Below the pieces are notes generated by a model. It worked only from the letters and a program-made list of their open reading frames with translations. It had not been told where the DNA came from and did not search any database. The position numbers and the translations under genes were made by a program. Shown here in pieces: positions 25,370 to 37,445 of a stretch of 64,000 nt of DNA (the stretch's first letter is position 1; each line of letters begins with the position of its first letter). The DNA is from Taudactylus pleione. Lineage: Eukaryota > Chordata > Amphibia > Anura > Myobatrachidae. Where the stretch lies: positions 114,783 through 178,782 of the forward strand of contig JAUIMM010001999.1 of assembly GCA_031769625.1 (NCBI GenBank). Reading direction: 5' to 3'.

Positions 25370-25721
25370 CGGCTTAAAACTTTCAGTAAACCGTAAAAAA
25401 GATTTGCTACGGTGACAGAAGTTGATTTTGGTGCTTAATTTTGACACAGAAATCTCCAGAAATAAATTTACCCGTATGAAAAATTCTGTAAGTCCCGGAC
25501 CTTAAAAATCAACCAAAAATTTTTTTCTTCAATAATCCCCAAATGCGGCTTAAAACTTTCAGTAAACCTTAAAAAAGATTTGCCACGGTGACAGAAGTTG
25601 ATTTTGGTGCTTAATTTTGACTCAGAACTCTCCAGAAATAAATTTACCCGTATGAAAAATTCTGTAAGCCCCGGACCTTAAAAATTGGCCAAAAATTTTT
25701 TTCTTCAAAAATCCCCAAATT

Positions 25722-25897
25722 CGGCTTAAAACTTTCAGTAAACCTTAAAAAACATTTGCTACGGTGACAGAAGTTGATTTTGGTGCTTAATTTTGACACA
25801 GAACTCTCCAGAAATAAATTTACCCGTATGAAAAATTCTGTAAGCCCCGGACCTTAAAAATCGGCCAAAAATTGTTTTCTTCAAAAATCCCCAAATT
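25722..25897. repeat. Reference 176-bp monomer (consensus-like copy)
   Basis: Chosen as a typical copy; monomer position 1 is the C of CGGCTTAAAA. Landmarks: CpG at 1-2, 41-42, 104-105, 127-128 and 141-142; an A run at 26-31; diagnostic C or G at position 32 (ACATTT versus AGATTT); a relatively constant stretch at about 43-73 (GTGACAGAAG through TGCTTAATTTT); TGACACA at 73-79, which becomes TGACTCA in the other subfamily; two AGAA words at 79-82 and 89-92; a palindromic TAAATTTA at 94-101; CCGG at 126-129; GGCC at 142-145; and an A-run/T-run block at 146-157. GC content is 60 of 176 if the T run is taken in its common all-T form; this copy has one G in it. Length fits one nucleosome plus linker. 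Confidence 0.93.
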
Positions 25898-25903
25898 CGG
25901 CTT
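25857..25903. other. A-run and T-run cluster of the monomer
   Basis: Representative copy of the block at monomer positions 136 to 6 of the next copy: A runs at 135-139, 146-150 and 162-166 and a T run at 151-157. Within the array this is where most length change occurs (tails such as AAAAATTGTTTTC, AAAAATGTTTTTC, AAAAAAAATTTTC, AAAAATTTTTTTTC). Such runs can curve DNA and disfavour nucleosome cores; that role is inferred here. Confidence 0.45.
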
Positions 25904-26538
25904 AAAACTTTCAGTAAACCTTAAAAAAGATTTGCTACGGTGACAGAAGTTGATTTTGGTGCTTAATTTTGCCTCGGAACTCTCCAGAAATAAATTTGAC
26001 CGTATGAAAAATTCTGTAAGCCCCGGACCTTAAAAATCGGCCAAAAATTTTTTTCTTCAAAAATCCCCAAATTCAGCTTAAAACTTTCAGTAAACCTTAA
26101 AAAACATTTGCTATGGTGACAGAAGTTGATTTTGGTGCTTAATTTTGACACAGAACTCTCCAGAAATAAATTTATCCGTATGGAAAATTCTGTAAGCCCC
26201 GGACCTAAAAAATCAGCCAAAAATGTTTTTCTTCAAAAATCCCCAAATTCGGCTTAAAACTTTCAATAAACATTAAAAAACATTTGCTGTGGTGACAGAA
26301 GTTGATTTTGGTGCTTAATTTTGACACAGAACTCTCCAGAAATACATTTACCCATATGGAAAATTCTGTAAGCCCCGGACCTTTAAAATCGGCCAAAAAA
26401 TTTTTTCTTCAAAAATCCCCAAATTCGGCTTAAAACTTTCAGTAAACCTTAAAAAAGATTTGCTGTGGTGACAGAAGTTGATTTTGGTGCTTAATTTTGA
26501 CTCAGAACTCTCCAGAAATAAATTTGACCGTATGAAAA

Positions 26539-29342
26539 ATTCTGTAAGCCCCGGACCTTAAAAATTGGCCAAAAATTTTTTTCTTCAAAAATCCCCAAAT
26601 TCGGCTTAAAACTTTCAGTAAACCTTAAAAAACATTTGCTGCGGTGACAGAAGTTGATTTTGGTGCTTAATTTTGACACAGAACTCTCCAGAAATAAATT
26701 TACCCATATGGAAAATTCTGTAAGCCCCGAACCTTAAAAATCGGCCCAAAATTTTTTTCTTCAAAAATCCCCAAATTCGGCTTAAAACTTTCAGTAAACT
26801 TTAAAAAAGATTTGATGTGGTGACAGAAGTTGATTTTGGTGCTTAATTTTGACTCAGAACTCTCCAGAAATAAATTTGAACGTATGAAAAATTCTGTAAG
26901 CCCCGGACCTTAAAAAATTGGCCAAAAAATTTTTTCTTCAAAAATCCCCAAATTCGGCTTAAAACTTTCAGTAAACCTTAAAAAACATTTGCTGCAGTGA
27001 CAAAAGTTGATTTTGGTGCTTAATTTTGACACAGAACTCTCCAGAAATAAATTTACCCGTATGGAAAATTCTGTAAGCCCCGGACCTTAAAAATCAGCCA
27101 AAAATTTTTTTCTTCAAAAATCCCCAAATTCGGCTAAAAACTTTCAATAAACATTAAAAAAACATTTGCTGTGGTGACAGAAGTTGATTTTGGTGCTTAA
27201 TTTTGACACAGAACTCTCCAGAATTACATTTACCCATATGAAAAATTCTGTAAGCCCCGGACATTAAAAATCAACCAAAAATTTTTTTCTTCAATAATCC
27301 CCAAATTCGGCTTAAAACTTTCAGTAAACCTTAAAAAAGATTTGCTACGGTGACAGAAGTTGATTTTGGTGCTTAATTTTGACTCAGAACTCTCCAGAAA
27401 TAAATTTACCCGTATGAAAAATTCTGTAAGCCCCGGACCTTAAAAATCGGCCAAAAATTTTTTTCTTCAAAAATCCCCAAATTCGGCTTAAAACTTTCAC
27501 TAAACCTTAAAAAACATTTGCTACGGTGACAGAAGTTGATTTTGGTGCTTAATTTTGACACAGAACTCTCCAGAAATAAATGTACCCGTATGAAAAATTC
27601 TGTAACCCCCGGACCTTAAAAATCGGCCAAAAATTGTTTTCTTCAAAAATCCCCAAATTCGGCTTAAAACTTTCAGTAAACCTTAAAAAAGATTTGCTAC
27701 GGTGACAGAAGTTGATTTTGGTGCTTAATTTTGACTCAGAACTCTCCAGAAAGAAATTTACCCGTATGAAAAATTCTGTAAGCCCCGGACCTTAAAAATC
27801 GGCCAAAAATTGTTTTCTTCAAAAATCCCCAAATTCGGCTTAAAACTTTCAGTAAACCTTAAAAAACATTTGCTGTGGTGACAGAAGTTGATTTTGGTGC
27901 TTAATTTTGACACAGAACTCTCCAGAAATAAATTTATCCGTATGGAAAATTCTGTAAGCCCTGGACCTTAAAAATCAGCAAAAAAATGTTTTCTTCAAAA
28001 ATCCCCAAATTCGGCTAAAAACTTTCTATAAACATTAAAAAACATTTGCTGTGGTGACAGAAGTTGATTTTGGTGCTAAATTTTGACACAGAACTCTCCT
28101 GAAATAAATTTACCCGTATGAAAAATTCTGTAAGCCCCGGACCTTTTAAATCGGCCAAAAAAAAATTTCTTCAATAATCCCCAAATTCGGCTTAAAACTT
28201 TCAGTAAACCTTAAAAAAGATTTGCTACGGTGACAGAAGTTGATTTTGGTGCTTAATTTTGCCTCGGAACTCTCCAGAAATAAATTTGACCGTATGAAAA
28301 ATTCTGTAAGCCCCGGACCTTAAAAATCGGGCAAAAATTTTTTTCTTCAAAAATCCCCAAATTCGGCTTAAAACTTTCAGTAAACCTTAAAAAACATTTG
28401 CTACGGTGACAGAAGTTGATTTTGGTGCTTAATTTTGACACAGAACTCTCCAGAAATAAATGTATCTGTATGGAAAATTCTATAAGCCTCGGACATTAAA
28501 AATCAGCCAAAAATGTTTTTCTTCAAAAATCCCCAAATTCGGCTAAAAACTTTCAATAAACATTAAAAAACATTTGCTGTGGTGACAGAAGTTGATTTTG
28601 GTGCTTAATTTTGACACAGAACTCTCCAGAAATAAATTTACCCGTATGAAAAATTCTGTAAGCCCCGGACCTTAAAAATCGGCCCAAAATGTTTTTCTTC
28701 AAAAATCCCCAAATTCGGCTAAAAACTTTCAATAAACATTAAAAAAACATTTGCTGTGGTGACAGAAGTTGATTTTGGTGCTTAATTTTGACACAGAATT
28801 ACATTTACCCATATGCAAAATTCTGTAAGCCCCGGACCTTAAAAATTGGGCAAAAATTTTTTCTTCAAAAAACCCCAAATTCGGCTTAAAACTTTCAGTA
28901 AACCGTAAAAAAGATTTGCTACGGTGACAGAAGTTGATTTTGGTGCTTAATTTTGACACAGAAATCTCCAGAAATAAATTTACCCGTATGAAAAATTATG
29001 TAAGCCCCGGACCTTAAAAATCAACCAAAAATTTTTTTCTTCAATAATCCCCAAATTCGGCTTAAAACTTTCAGTAAACCTTAAAAAAGATTTGCTACGG
29101 TGACAGAAGTTGATTTTGGTGCTTAATTTTGACTCAGAACTCTCCAGAAATAAATTTACCCGTATGAAAAATTCTGTAAGCCCCGGACCTTAAAAATCGG
29201 GCAAAAATTTTTTTCTTCAAAAATTCCCAAATTCGGCTTAAAACTTTCAGTAAACCTTAAAAAACATTTGCTACGGTGACAGAAGTTGATTTTGGTGCTT
29301 AATTTTGACACAGAACTCTCCAGAAATAAATTTACCCGTATG
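26539..29342. repeat. 19-mer unit, copy 2 (partial)
   Basis: Offset from copy 1 is 3,334-3,335 bp to about 28615. It becomes 3,512 bp after one extra monomer (GGCCCAAAATG tail) inserted before the short monomer at 28716. The match ends at about 29342, where the 12-mer twin begins. Small private changes include CTTTCACTAAACC at about 27496 and GGTGCTAAATT at about 28073. Confidence 0.78.
28716..28881. repeat. Short monomer, 166 bp
   Basis: Same deletion junction at 28793; counterpart of the 25205 monomer in the 19-mer copy. Confidence 0.88.
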
Positions 29343-31458
29343 AAAAATTCTGTAAGTCCCGTACCTTAAAAATCGGCCAAAAATTGTTTTCTTCAAAAAT
29401 CCCCAAATTCGGCTTAAAACTTTCAGTAAACCTTAAAAAAGATTTGCTACGGAGACAGAAGTTGATTTTGGTGCTTAATTTTGACTCAGAACTCTCCAGA
29501 AAGAAATTTACCCGTCTGAAAAATTCTGTAAGCCCCGGACCTTAAAAATCGGCCAAAAATTTTTTTCTTCAAAAATCCCCAAATTCGGCTTAAAACTTTC
29601 AGTAAACCTTAAAAAACATTTGCTACGGTGACAGAAGTTGATTTTGGTGCTTAATTTTGACACAGAACTCTCCAGAAATAAATTTATCCGTATGGAAAAT
29701 TCTGTAAGCCCTGGACCTTAAAAATCGGCCAAAAATTTTTTTCTTCAAAAATCCCCAAATTCGGCTTAAAACTTTCAGTAAACCTTAAAAAACATTTGCT
29801 ACGGTGACAGAAGTTGATTTTGGTGCTTAATTTTGACACAGAACTCTCCAGAAATAAATTTATCCGTATGGAAAATTCTGTAAGCCCTGGACCTTAAAAA
29901 TCAGCAAAAAATTTTTTTCTTCAAAAATCCCCAAATTCGGCTAAAAACTTTCTATAAACATTAAAAAACATTTGCTGTGGTGACAGAAGTTGATTTTTGT
30001 GCTTAATTTTGACACAGAACTCTCCAGAAATAAATTTACCCATATGAAAAATTCTGTAAGCCCTGGACCTTAAAAATCAGCCAAAAAAGTTTTTCTTCAA
30101 AAATCCCCAAATTCGGCTAAAAACTTTCAATAAACATTAAAAATACATTTGCTGTGGTGACAGAAGTTGATTTTGGTGCTTAATTTTGACACAGAACTCT
30201 CCAGAAATAAATTTACCCGTATGAAAAATTCTGTAAGTCCCGGACCTTAAAAATCGGCCAAAAATTTTTTTCTTCAAAAATCCCCAAATTCGGCTTAAAA
30301 CTTTCAGTAAACCTTAAAAAAGATTTGCTACGGTGACAGAAGTTGATTTTGGTGCTTAATTTTGACTCAGAACTCTCCAGAAAGAAATTTACCCGTATGA
30401 AAAATTCTGTAAGCCCCGGACCTTAAAAATCGGCCAAAAATTTTTTTCTTCAAAAATCCCCAAATTCGGCTTAAAACTTTCAGTAAACCTTAAAAAACAT
30501 TTGCTACGGTGACAGAAGTTGATTTTGGTGCTTAATTTTGACACAGAACTCTCCAGAAATAAATTTATCCGTATGGAAAATTCTGTAAACCCTGGACCTG
30601 AAAAATCAGCCCAAAATTTTTTTCTTCAAAAATCCCCAAATTCGGCTAAAAACTTTCAATAAACATTAAAAATACATTTGCTGTGGTGACAGAAGTTGAT
30701 TTTGGTGCTTAATTTTGACACAGAACTCTCCAGAAATAAATTTACCCGTATGAAAAATTCTGTAAGCCCCGGACCTTTAAAATCGGCCAAAAATTTTTTT
30801 CTTCAAAAATCCCCAAATTCGGCTTAAAACTTTCAGTAAACCTTGAAAAAGATTTGCTACGGTGACTGAAGTTGATTTTGGTGCTTAATTTTGCCTCGGA
30901 ACTCTCCAGAAATAAATTTGGCCGTAAGAAAAATTCTGTAAGCCCCGGGCCTTAAAAATCGGCCAAAAATTTTTTTCTTCAAAAATCCCCAAATTCGGCT
31001 TAAAACTTTCCGTAAACCTTAAAAAAGATTTGCTACGGTGACAGAAGTTGATTTTGGTGCTTAATTTTGACACAGAACTCTCCAGAAATAAATTTATCCG
31101 TATGGAAAATTCTGTAAGCCCCGGACCTTAAAAATCGGCAAAAATTTTTTTTCTTCAATAATACCCAAATTCGGCTTATAACTTTCAGTAAACCTTAAAA
31201 AACATTTGCTGCGGTGACAGAAGTTGATTTTGGTGCTTAATTTTGACACAGAACTCTCCAGAAATAAATTTACCCGTATGGAAAATTCTGTAAGCCCCGG
31301 ACCTTAAAAATCAGCCAGAAATGTTTTTCTTCAAATGTCCCCAAATTCCGCTAAAAACTTTCAATAAACATTAAAAAAAACATTTGCTGTGGTGACAGAA
31401 GTTGATTTTGGTGCTTAATTTTGACTCAGAACTCTCCAGAAAGATATTTACCCGTATG
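29343..31458. repeat. 12-mer twin, copy 1 (2,116 bp)
   Basis: Twelve monomers with the rare variants GTAAGTCCCGTACC, ACGGAGACAG, CCCGTCTGAA (about 29513), GATTTTTGTGC, AAAAATACATTT, GTAAACCCTGG, GGCCGTAAG and ATTCCGCTAAA. The same set in the same order follows immediately at an offset of exactly 2,116 bp. Confidence 0.88.
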
Positions 31459-33574
31459 AAAAATTCTGTAAGTCCCGTACCTTAAAAATCGGCCAAAAAT
31501 TGTTTTCTTCAAAAATCCCCAAATTCGGCTTAAAACTTTCAGTAAACCTTAAAAAAGATTTGCTACGGAGACAGAAGTTGATTTTGGTGCTTAATTTTGA
31601 CTCAGAACTCTCCAGAAAGAAATTTACCCGTCTGAAAAATTCTGTAAGCCCCGGACCTTAAAAATCGGCCAAAAATTTTTTTCTTCAAAAATCCCCAAAT
31701 TCGGCTTAAAACTTTCAGTAAACCTTAAAAAACATTTGCTACGGTGACAGAAGTTGATTTTGGTGCTTAATTTTGACACAGAACTCTCCAGAAATAAATT
31801 TATCCGTATGGAAAATTCTGTAAGCCCTGGACCTTAAAAATCGGCCAAAAATTTTTTTCTTCAAAAATCCCCAAATTCGGCTTAAAACTTTCAGTAAACC
31901 TTAAAAAACATTTGCTACGGTGACAGAAGTTGATTTTGGTGCTTAATTTTGACACAGAACTCTCCAGAAATAAATTTATCCGTATGGAAAATTCTGTAAG
32001 CCCTGGACCTTAAAAATCAGCAAAAAATTTTTTTCTTCAAAAATCCCCAAATTCGGCTAAAAACTTTCTATAAACATTAAAAAACATTTGCTGTGGTGAC
32101 AGAAGTTGATTTTTGTGCTTAATTTTGACACAGAACTCTCCAGAAATAAATTTACCCATATGAAAAATTCTGTAAGCCCTGGACCTTAAAAATCAGCCAA
32201 AAAAGTTTTTCTTCAAAAATCCCCAAATTCGGCTAAAAACTTTCAATAAACATTAAAAATACATTTGCTGTGGTGACAGAAGTTGATTTTGGTGCTTAAT
32301 TTTGACACAGAACTCTCCAGAAATAAATTTACCCGTATGAAAAATTCTGTAAGTCCGGGACCTTAAAAATCGGCCAAAAATTTTTTTCTTCAAAAATCCC
32401 CAAATTCGGCTTAAAACTTTCAGTAAACCTTAAAAAAGATTTGCTACGGTGACAGAAGTTGATTTTGGTGCTTAATTTTGACTCAGAACTCTCCAGAAAG
32501 AAATTTACCCGTATGAAAAATTCTGTAAGCCCCGGACCTTAAAAATCGGCCAAAAATTTTTTTCTTCAAAAATCCCCAAATTCGGCTTAAAACTTTCAGT
32601 AAACCTTAAAAAACATTTGCTACGGTGACAGAAGTTGATTTTGGTGCTTAATTTTGACACAGAACTCTCCAGAAATAAATTTATCCGTATGGAAAATTCT
32701 GTAAACCCTGGACCTTAAAAATCAGCCCAAAATTTTTTTCTTCAAAAATCCCCAAATTCGGCTAAAAACTTTCAATAAACATTAAAAATACATTTGCTGT
32801 GGTGACAGAAGTTGATTTTGGTGCTTAATTTTGACACAGAACTCTCCAGAAATAAATTTACCCGTATGAAAAATTCTGTAAGCCCCGGACCTTTAAAATC
32901 GGCCAAAAATTTTTTTCTTCAAAAATCCCCAAATTCGGCTTAAAACTTTCAGTAAACCTTGAAAAAGATTTGCTACGGTGACTGAAGTTGATTTTGGTGC
33001 TTAATTTTGCCTCGGAACTCTCCAGAAATAAATTTGGCCGTAAGAAAAATTCTGTAAGCCCCGGGCCTTAAAAATCGGCCAAAAATTTTTTTCTTCAAAA
33101 ATCCCCAAATTCGGCTTAAAACTTTCCGTAAACCTTAAAAAAGATTTGCTACGGTGACAGAAGTTGATTTTGGTGCTTAATTTTGACACAGAACTCTCCA
33201 GAAATAAATTTATCCGTATGGAAAATTCTGTAAGCCCCGGACCTTAAAAATCGGCAAAAATTTTTTTTCTTCAATAATACCCAAATTCGGCTTATAACTT
33301 TCAGTAAACCTTAAAAAACATTTGCTGCGGTGACAGAAGTTGATTTTGGTGCTTAATTTTGACACAGAACTCTCCAGAAATAAATTTACCCGTATGGAAA
33401 ATTCTGTAAGCCCCGGACCTTAAAAATCAGCCAGAAATGTTTTTCTTCAAATGTCCCCAAATTCCGCTAAAAACTTTCAATAAACATTAAAAAAAACATT
33501 TGCTGTGGTGACAGAAGTTGATTTTGGTGCTTAATTTTGACTCAGAACTCTCCAGAAAGATATTTACCCGTATG
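31459..33574. repeat. 12-mer twin, copy 2 (2,116 bp)
   Basis: Near-perfect copy of 29343-31458. Reading both I noticed only two substitutions: GTCCGGGACC at about 32351 for GTCCCGGACC, and CTGGACCTTAA at about 32710 for CTGGACCTGAA. No indel was noticed. This looks like the youngest large duplication in the window. Confidence 0.88.
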
Positions 33575-35299
33575 AAAAATTCTGTAAGCCCCGGACCTTA
33601 AAAATCGGCCCAAAATTTTTTTCTTCAAAAATCCCCAAATTCGGCTTAAAACTTTCAGTAAACCTTAAAAAAGATTTGCTATGGTGATAGAAGTTGATTT
33701 TGGTGCTTAATTTTGACTCAGAACTCTCCAGAAAGAAATTTACCCGTATGGAAATTTCTGTAAGCTCCGGACCTTAAAAATCAGCCAAAAAATTTTTTCT
33801 TCAAAAATCCCCAAATTCGGCTTAAAACTTTCAATAAACATTAAAAAACATTTGCTGTGGTGACAGAAGTTGATTTTGGTGCTTAATTTTGACACAGAAC
33901 TCTCCAGAAATACATTTACCCATATGGAAAATTCTGTAAGCCCCGGACCTTAAAAATTGGCCTTAAATTTTTTTCTTCAAAAAACCCCAAATTCGGCTTA
34001 AAACTTTCAGTAAACCTTAAAAAAGATTTGCTATGGTGACAGAAGTTGATTTTGGTGCTTAATTTTGACACAGAACTCTCCAGAAATAAATTTATCCGTA
34101 TGGAAAATTCTGTAAGCCCCGGACCTTAAAAATCAGCAAAAAATGTTTTTCTTCAAAAATCCCCAAATTCGGCTAAAAACTTTCAATAAACATTAAAAAA
34201 CATTTGCTGTGGTGACAGAAGTTGATTTTGGTGCTTAATTTTGACACAGAACTCTCCAGAAATAAATTTACCCGTATGAAAAATTCTGTAAGTCCCGTAC
34301 CTTAAAAATCGGCCAAAAATTGTTTTCTTCAAAAATCCCCAAATTCGGCTTAAAACTTTCAGTAAACCTTAAAAAAGATTTGCTACGGAGACAGAAGTTG
34401 ATTTTGGTGCTTAATTTTGACTCAGAACTCTCCAGAAAGAAATTTACCCGTATGAAAAATTCTGTAATCCCCGGACCTTAAAAATCGGCCAAAAATTTTT
34501 TTCTTCAAAAATCCCCAAATTCGGCTTAAAACTTTCAGTAAACCTTAAAAAAGATTTGCTGTGGTGACAGAAGTTGATTTTGGTGCTTAATTTTGACTCA
34601 GAACTCTCCAGAAATAAATTTGACCGTATGAAAAATTCTGTAAGCCCCGGACCTTAAAAATCGGCCAAAAATTTTTTTCTTCAAAAATCCCCAAATTCGG
34701 CTTAAAACTTTCAGTAAACCTTAAAAAACATTTGCTGCGGTGACAGAAGTTGATTTTGGTGCTTAATTTTGACACAGCACTCTCCAGAAATAAATTTACC
34801 CATATGGAAAATTCTGTAAGCCCCAGACCTTAAAAATCGGCCCAAAATTTTTTTCTTCAAAAATCCCCAAATTCGGCTTAAAACTTTCAGTAAACTTTAA
34901 AAAAGATTTGCTGTGGTGACAGAAGTTGATTATGGTGATTAATTTTGACTCAGAACTCTCCAGAAATAAATTTGACCGTATGAAAAATTCTGTAAGCCCC
35001 GGACCTTAAAAATCAGCCAAAAATGTTTTTCTTCAAAAATCCCCAAATTCGGCTAAAAACTTTCAATAAACATTAAAAAAACATTTGCTGTGGTGACAGA
35101 AGTTGATTTTGGTGCTTAATTTTGACACAGAATTACATTTACCCATATGCAAAATTCTGTAAGCCCCGGACCTTAAAAATTGGGCAAAAATTTTTTTCTT
35201 CAAAAAACCCCAAATTCGGCTTAAAACTTTCAGTAAACCGTAAAAAAGATTTGCTACGGTGACAGAAGTTGATTTTGGTGCTTAATTTTGACACAGAAA
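33575..35299. repeat. Z module, copy 1
   Basis: About ten monomers, marked by AAAGATATTT, GTGATAGAAG, GGAAATTTC, GGCCTTAAATT, ACACAGCACTC and GATTATGGTGATT (34928), ending in a short monomer (35050-35216). The module recurs at about 38423-40219 and 41406-43203 (offsets 4,919-4,920 and 2,983-2,984). Parts recur around 54.2, 57.3 and 61.2 kb. Its junction with the 12-mer twin is clean. Confidence 0.78.
35050..35216. repeat. Short monomer, 167 bp
   Basis: Same junction at about 35127, in Z module copy 1. One extra A in the run before CATTTGC gives 167 bp. Confidence 0.88.
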
Positions 35300-36177
35300 T
35301 CTCCAGAAATAAATTTACCCGTATGAAAAATTCTGTAAGCCCCGGACCTTAAAAATCAACCAAAAATTTTTTTCTTCAATAATCCCCAAATTCGGCTTAA
35401 AACTTTCAGTAAACCTTAAAAAAGATTTGCTACGGTGACAGAAGTTGATTTTGGTGCTTAATTTTGACTCAGAACTCTCCAGAAATAAATTTACCAGTAT
35501 GAAAAATTCTGTAAGCCCCGGACCTTAAAAATCGGGCAAAAAATTTTTTCTTCAAAAATTCCCAAATTCGGCTTAAAACTCAGTAAACCTTAAAAAACAT
35601 TTGCTACAGTGACAGAAGTTGATTTTGGTGCTTAATTTTGACACAGAACTCTCCAGAAATAAATTTACCCGTATGAAAAATTCTGTAAGTCCCGTACCTT
35701 AAAAATCGGCCAAAAATTGTTTTCTTCAAAAATCCCCAAATTCGGCTTAAAACTTTCAGTAATCCTTAAAAAAGATTTGCTACGGAGACAGAAGTTGATT
35801 TTGGTGCTTAATTTTGACTCAGAACTCTCCAGAAAGAAATTTACCCGTATGAAAAATTCTGTAAGCCCCGGACCTTAAAAATCGGCCAAAAATTTTTTTC
35901 TTCAAAAATCCCCAAATTCGGCTTAAAACTTTCAGTAAACCTTAAAAAACATTTGCTACGGTGACAGAAGTTGATTTTGGTGCTTAATTTTGACACAGAA
36001 CTCTCCAGAAATAAATTTATCCGTATGGAAAATTCTGTAAGCCCTGGACCTTAAAAATCGGCCAAAAATTTTTTTCTTCAAAAATCCCCAAATTCGGCTT
36101 AAAACTTTCAGTAAACCTTAAAAAACATTTGCTACGGTGACAGAAGTTGATTTTGGTGCTTAATTTTGACACAGAAC
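35300..36177. repeat. 5-mer tandem duplication, copy 1 (878 bp)
   Basis: Five monomers: AACCAAAA tail, ACCAGTATG with GGGCAAAA tail, GCTACAGTG with CCCGTACC, AATCCTTAA with ACGGAGACAG, and TTATCC with CTGG. This copy carries a private 2-bp deletion, AAAACTCAGTAA at about 35575, which explains 878 bp instead of 880. Confidence 0.8.
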
Positions 36178-37057
36178 TCTCCAGAAATAAATTTACCCGT
36201 ATGAAAAATTCTGTAAGCCCCGGACCTTAAAAATCAACCAAAAATTTTTTTCTTCAATAATCCCCAAATTCGGCTTAAAACTTTCAGTAAACCTTAAAAA
36301 AGATTTGCTACGGTGACAGAAGTTGATTTTGGTGCTTAATTTTGACTCAGAACTCTCCAGAAATAAATTTACCAGTATGAAAAATTCTGTAAGCCCCGGA
36401 CCTTAAAAATCGGGCAAAAATTTTTTTCTTCAAAAATTCCCAAATTCGGCTTAAAACTTTCAGTAAACCTTAAAAAACATTTGCTACAGTGACAGAAGTT
36501 GATTTTGGTGCTTAATTTTGACACAGAACTCTCCAGAAATAAATTTACCCGTATGAAAAATTCTGTAAGTCCCGTACCTTAAAAATCGGCCAAAAATTGT
36601 TTTCTTCAAAAATCCCCAAATTCGGCTTAAAACTTTCAGTAATCCTTAAAAAAGATTTGCTACGGAGACAGAAGTTGATTTTGGTGCTTAATTTTGACTC
36701 AGAACTCTCCAGAAAGAAATTTACCCGTATGAAAAATTCTGTAAGCCCCGGACCTTAAAAATCGGCCAAAAATTTTTTTCTTCAAAAATCCCCAAATTCG
36801 GCTTAAAACTTTCAGTAAACCTTAAAAAACATTTGCTACGGTGACAGAAGTTGATTTTGGTGCTTAATTTTGACACAGAACTCTCCAGAAATAAATTTAT
36901 CCGTATGGAAAATTCTGTAAGCCCTGGACCTTAAAAATCGGCCAAAAATTTTTTTCTTCAAAAATCCCCAAATTCGGCTTAAAACTTTCAGTAAACCTTA
37001 AAAAACATTTGCTACGGTGACAGAAGTTGATTTTGGTGCTTAATTTTGACACAGAAC
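36178..37057. repeat. 5-mer tandem duplication, copy 2 (880 bp)
   Basis: Same five monomers in order, 5 x 176 bp exactly. The rare AATCCTTAA appears at about 36641, 880 bp after 35761. Confidence 0.8.
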
Positions 37058-37445
37058 TCTCCAGAAATAAATTTATCCGTATGGAAAATTCTGTAAGCCC
37101 TGGACCTTAAAAATCAGCAAAAAAATTTTTTCTTCAAAAATCCCCAAATTCAGCTAAAAACTTTCTATAAACATTAAAAAACATTTGCTGTGGTGACAGA
37201 AGTTGATTTTTGTGCTTAATTTTGACACAGAACTCTCCAGAAATAAATTTACCCATATGAAAAATTCTGTAAGCCCTGGACCTTAAAAATCAGCCAAAAA
37301 TGTTTTTCTTCAAAAATCCCCAAATTCGGCTAAAAACTTTCAATAAACATTAAAAATACATTTGCTGTGGTGACAGAAGTTGATTTTGGTGCTTAATTTT
37401 GACACAGAACTCTCCAGAAATAAATTTACCCGTATGAAAAATTCT
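36565..37445. repeat. Second 5-mer duplication, copy 1 (881 bp)
   Basis: Overlaps the previous pair in a different register. From GTAAGTCCCG at 36565 the following monomers, including two TTATCC/CTGG monomers, the CTATAAACATT monomer with GATTTTTGTGC and the AAAAATACATTT monomer, recur 881 bp later. The first monomer has diverged most (AATCC for AAACC, GGAGAC for GGTGAC), so this pair looks older than the 878/880 pair. Confidence 0.7.

Larger units (their letters stand above)
23205..26538. repeat. 19-mer unit, copy 1 (3,334 bp)
   Basis: Repeated from 26539. Shared private variants fix the alignment: CCCCGAACC (23393 and 26727), TTTGATGTGG (23478 and 26812), TTGAACGTATG (23542 and 26876), GTAACCCCCGG (24267 and 27602), AAATGTATCC with TCTATAAGCC (25125 and 28460). 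It contains the first short monomer of the window. Its last part, 25831-26538, is not in the second copy and resembles the O-P-A series. Confidence 0.8.

Noticed and set aside
25722..25740. CENP-B-box-like sequence (TTCG followed four bases later by A)
   Set aside because: TTCGGCTTA matches the first five of nine essential bases, but the required CGGG is ACTT here. Another stretch (ATACGGG on the minus strand near positions 101-108) has the A and CGGG but lacks TTCG. Neither is a real box.
25881..25895. NF-kappaB-like GGGGATTTTTG on the minus strand
   Set aside because: The second half lacks the CC required by the consensus.
25867..25897. Rho-independent terminator or hairpin at the A-run/T-run block
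   Set aside because: AAAAATTTTTTT is self-complementary but has no GC stem, and the eukaryotic satellite context gives no gene to terminate.
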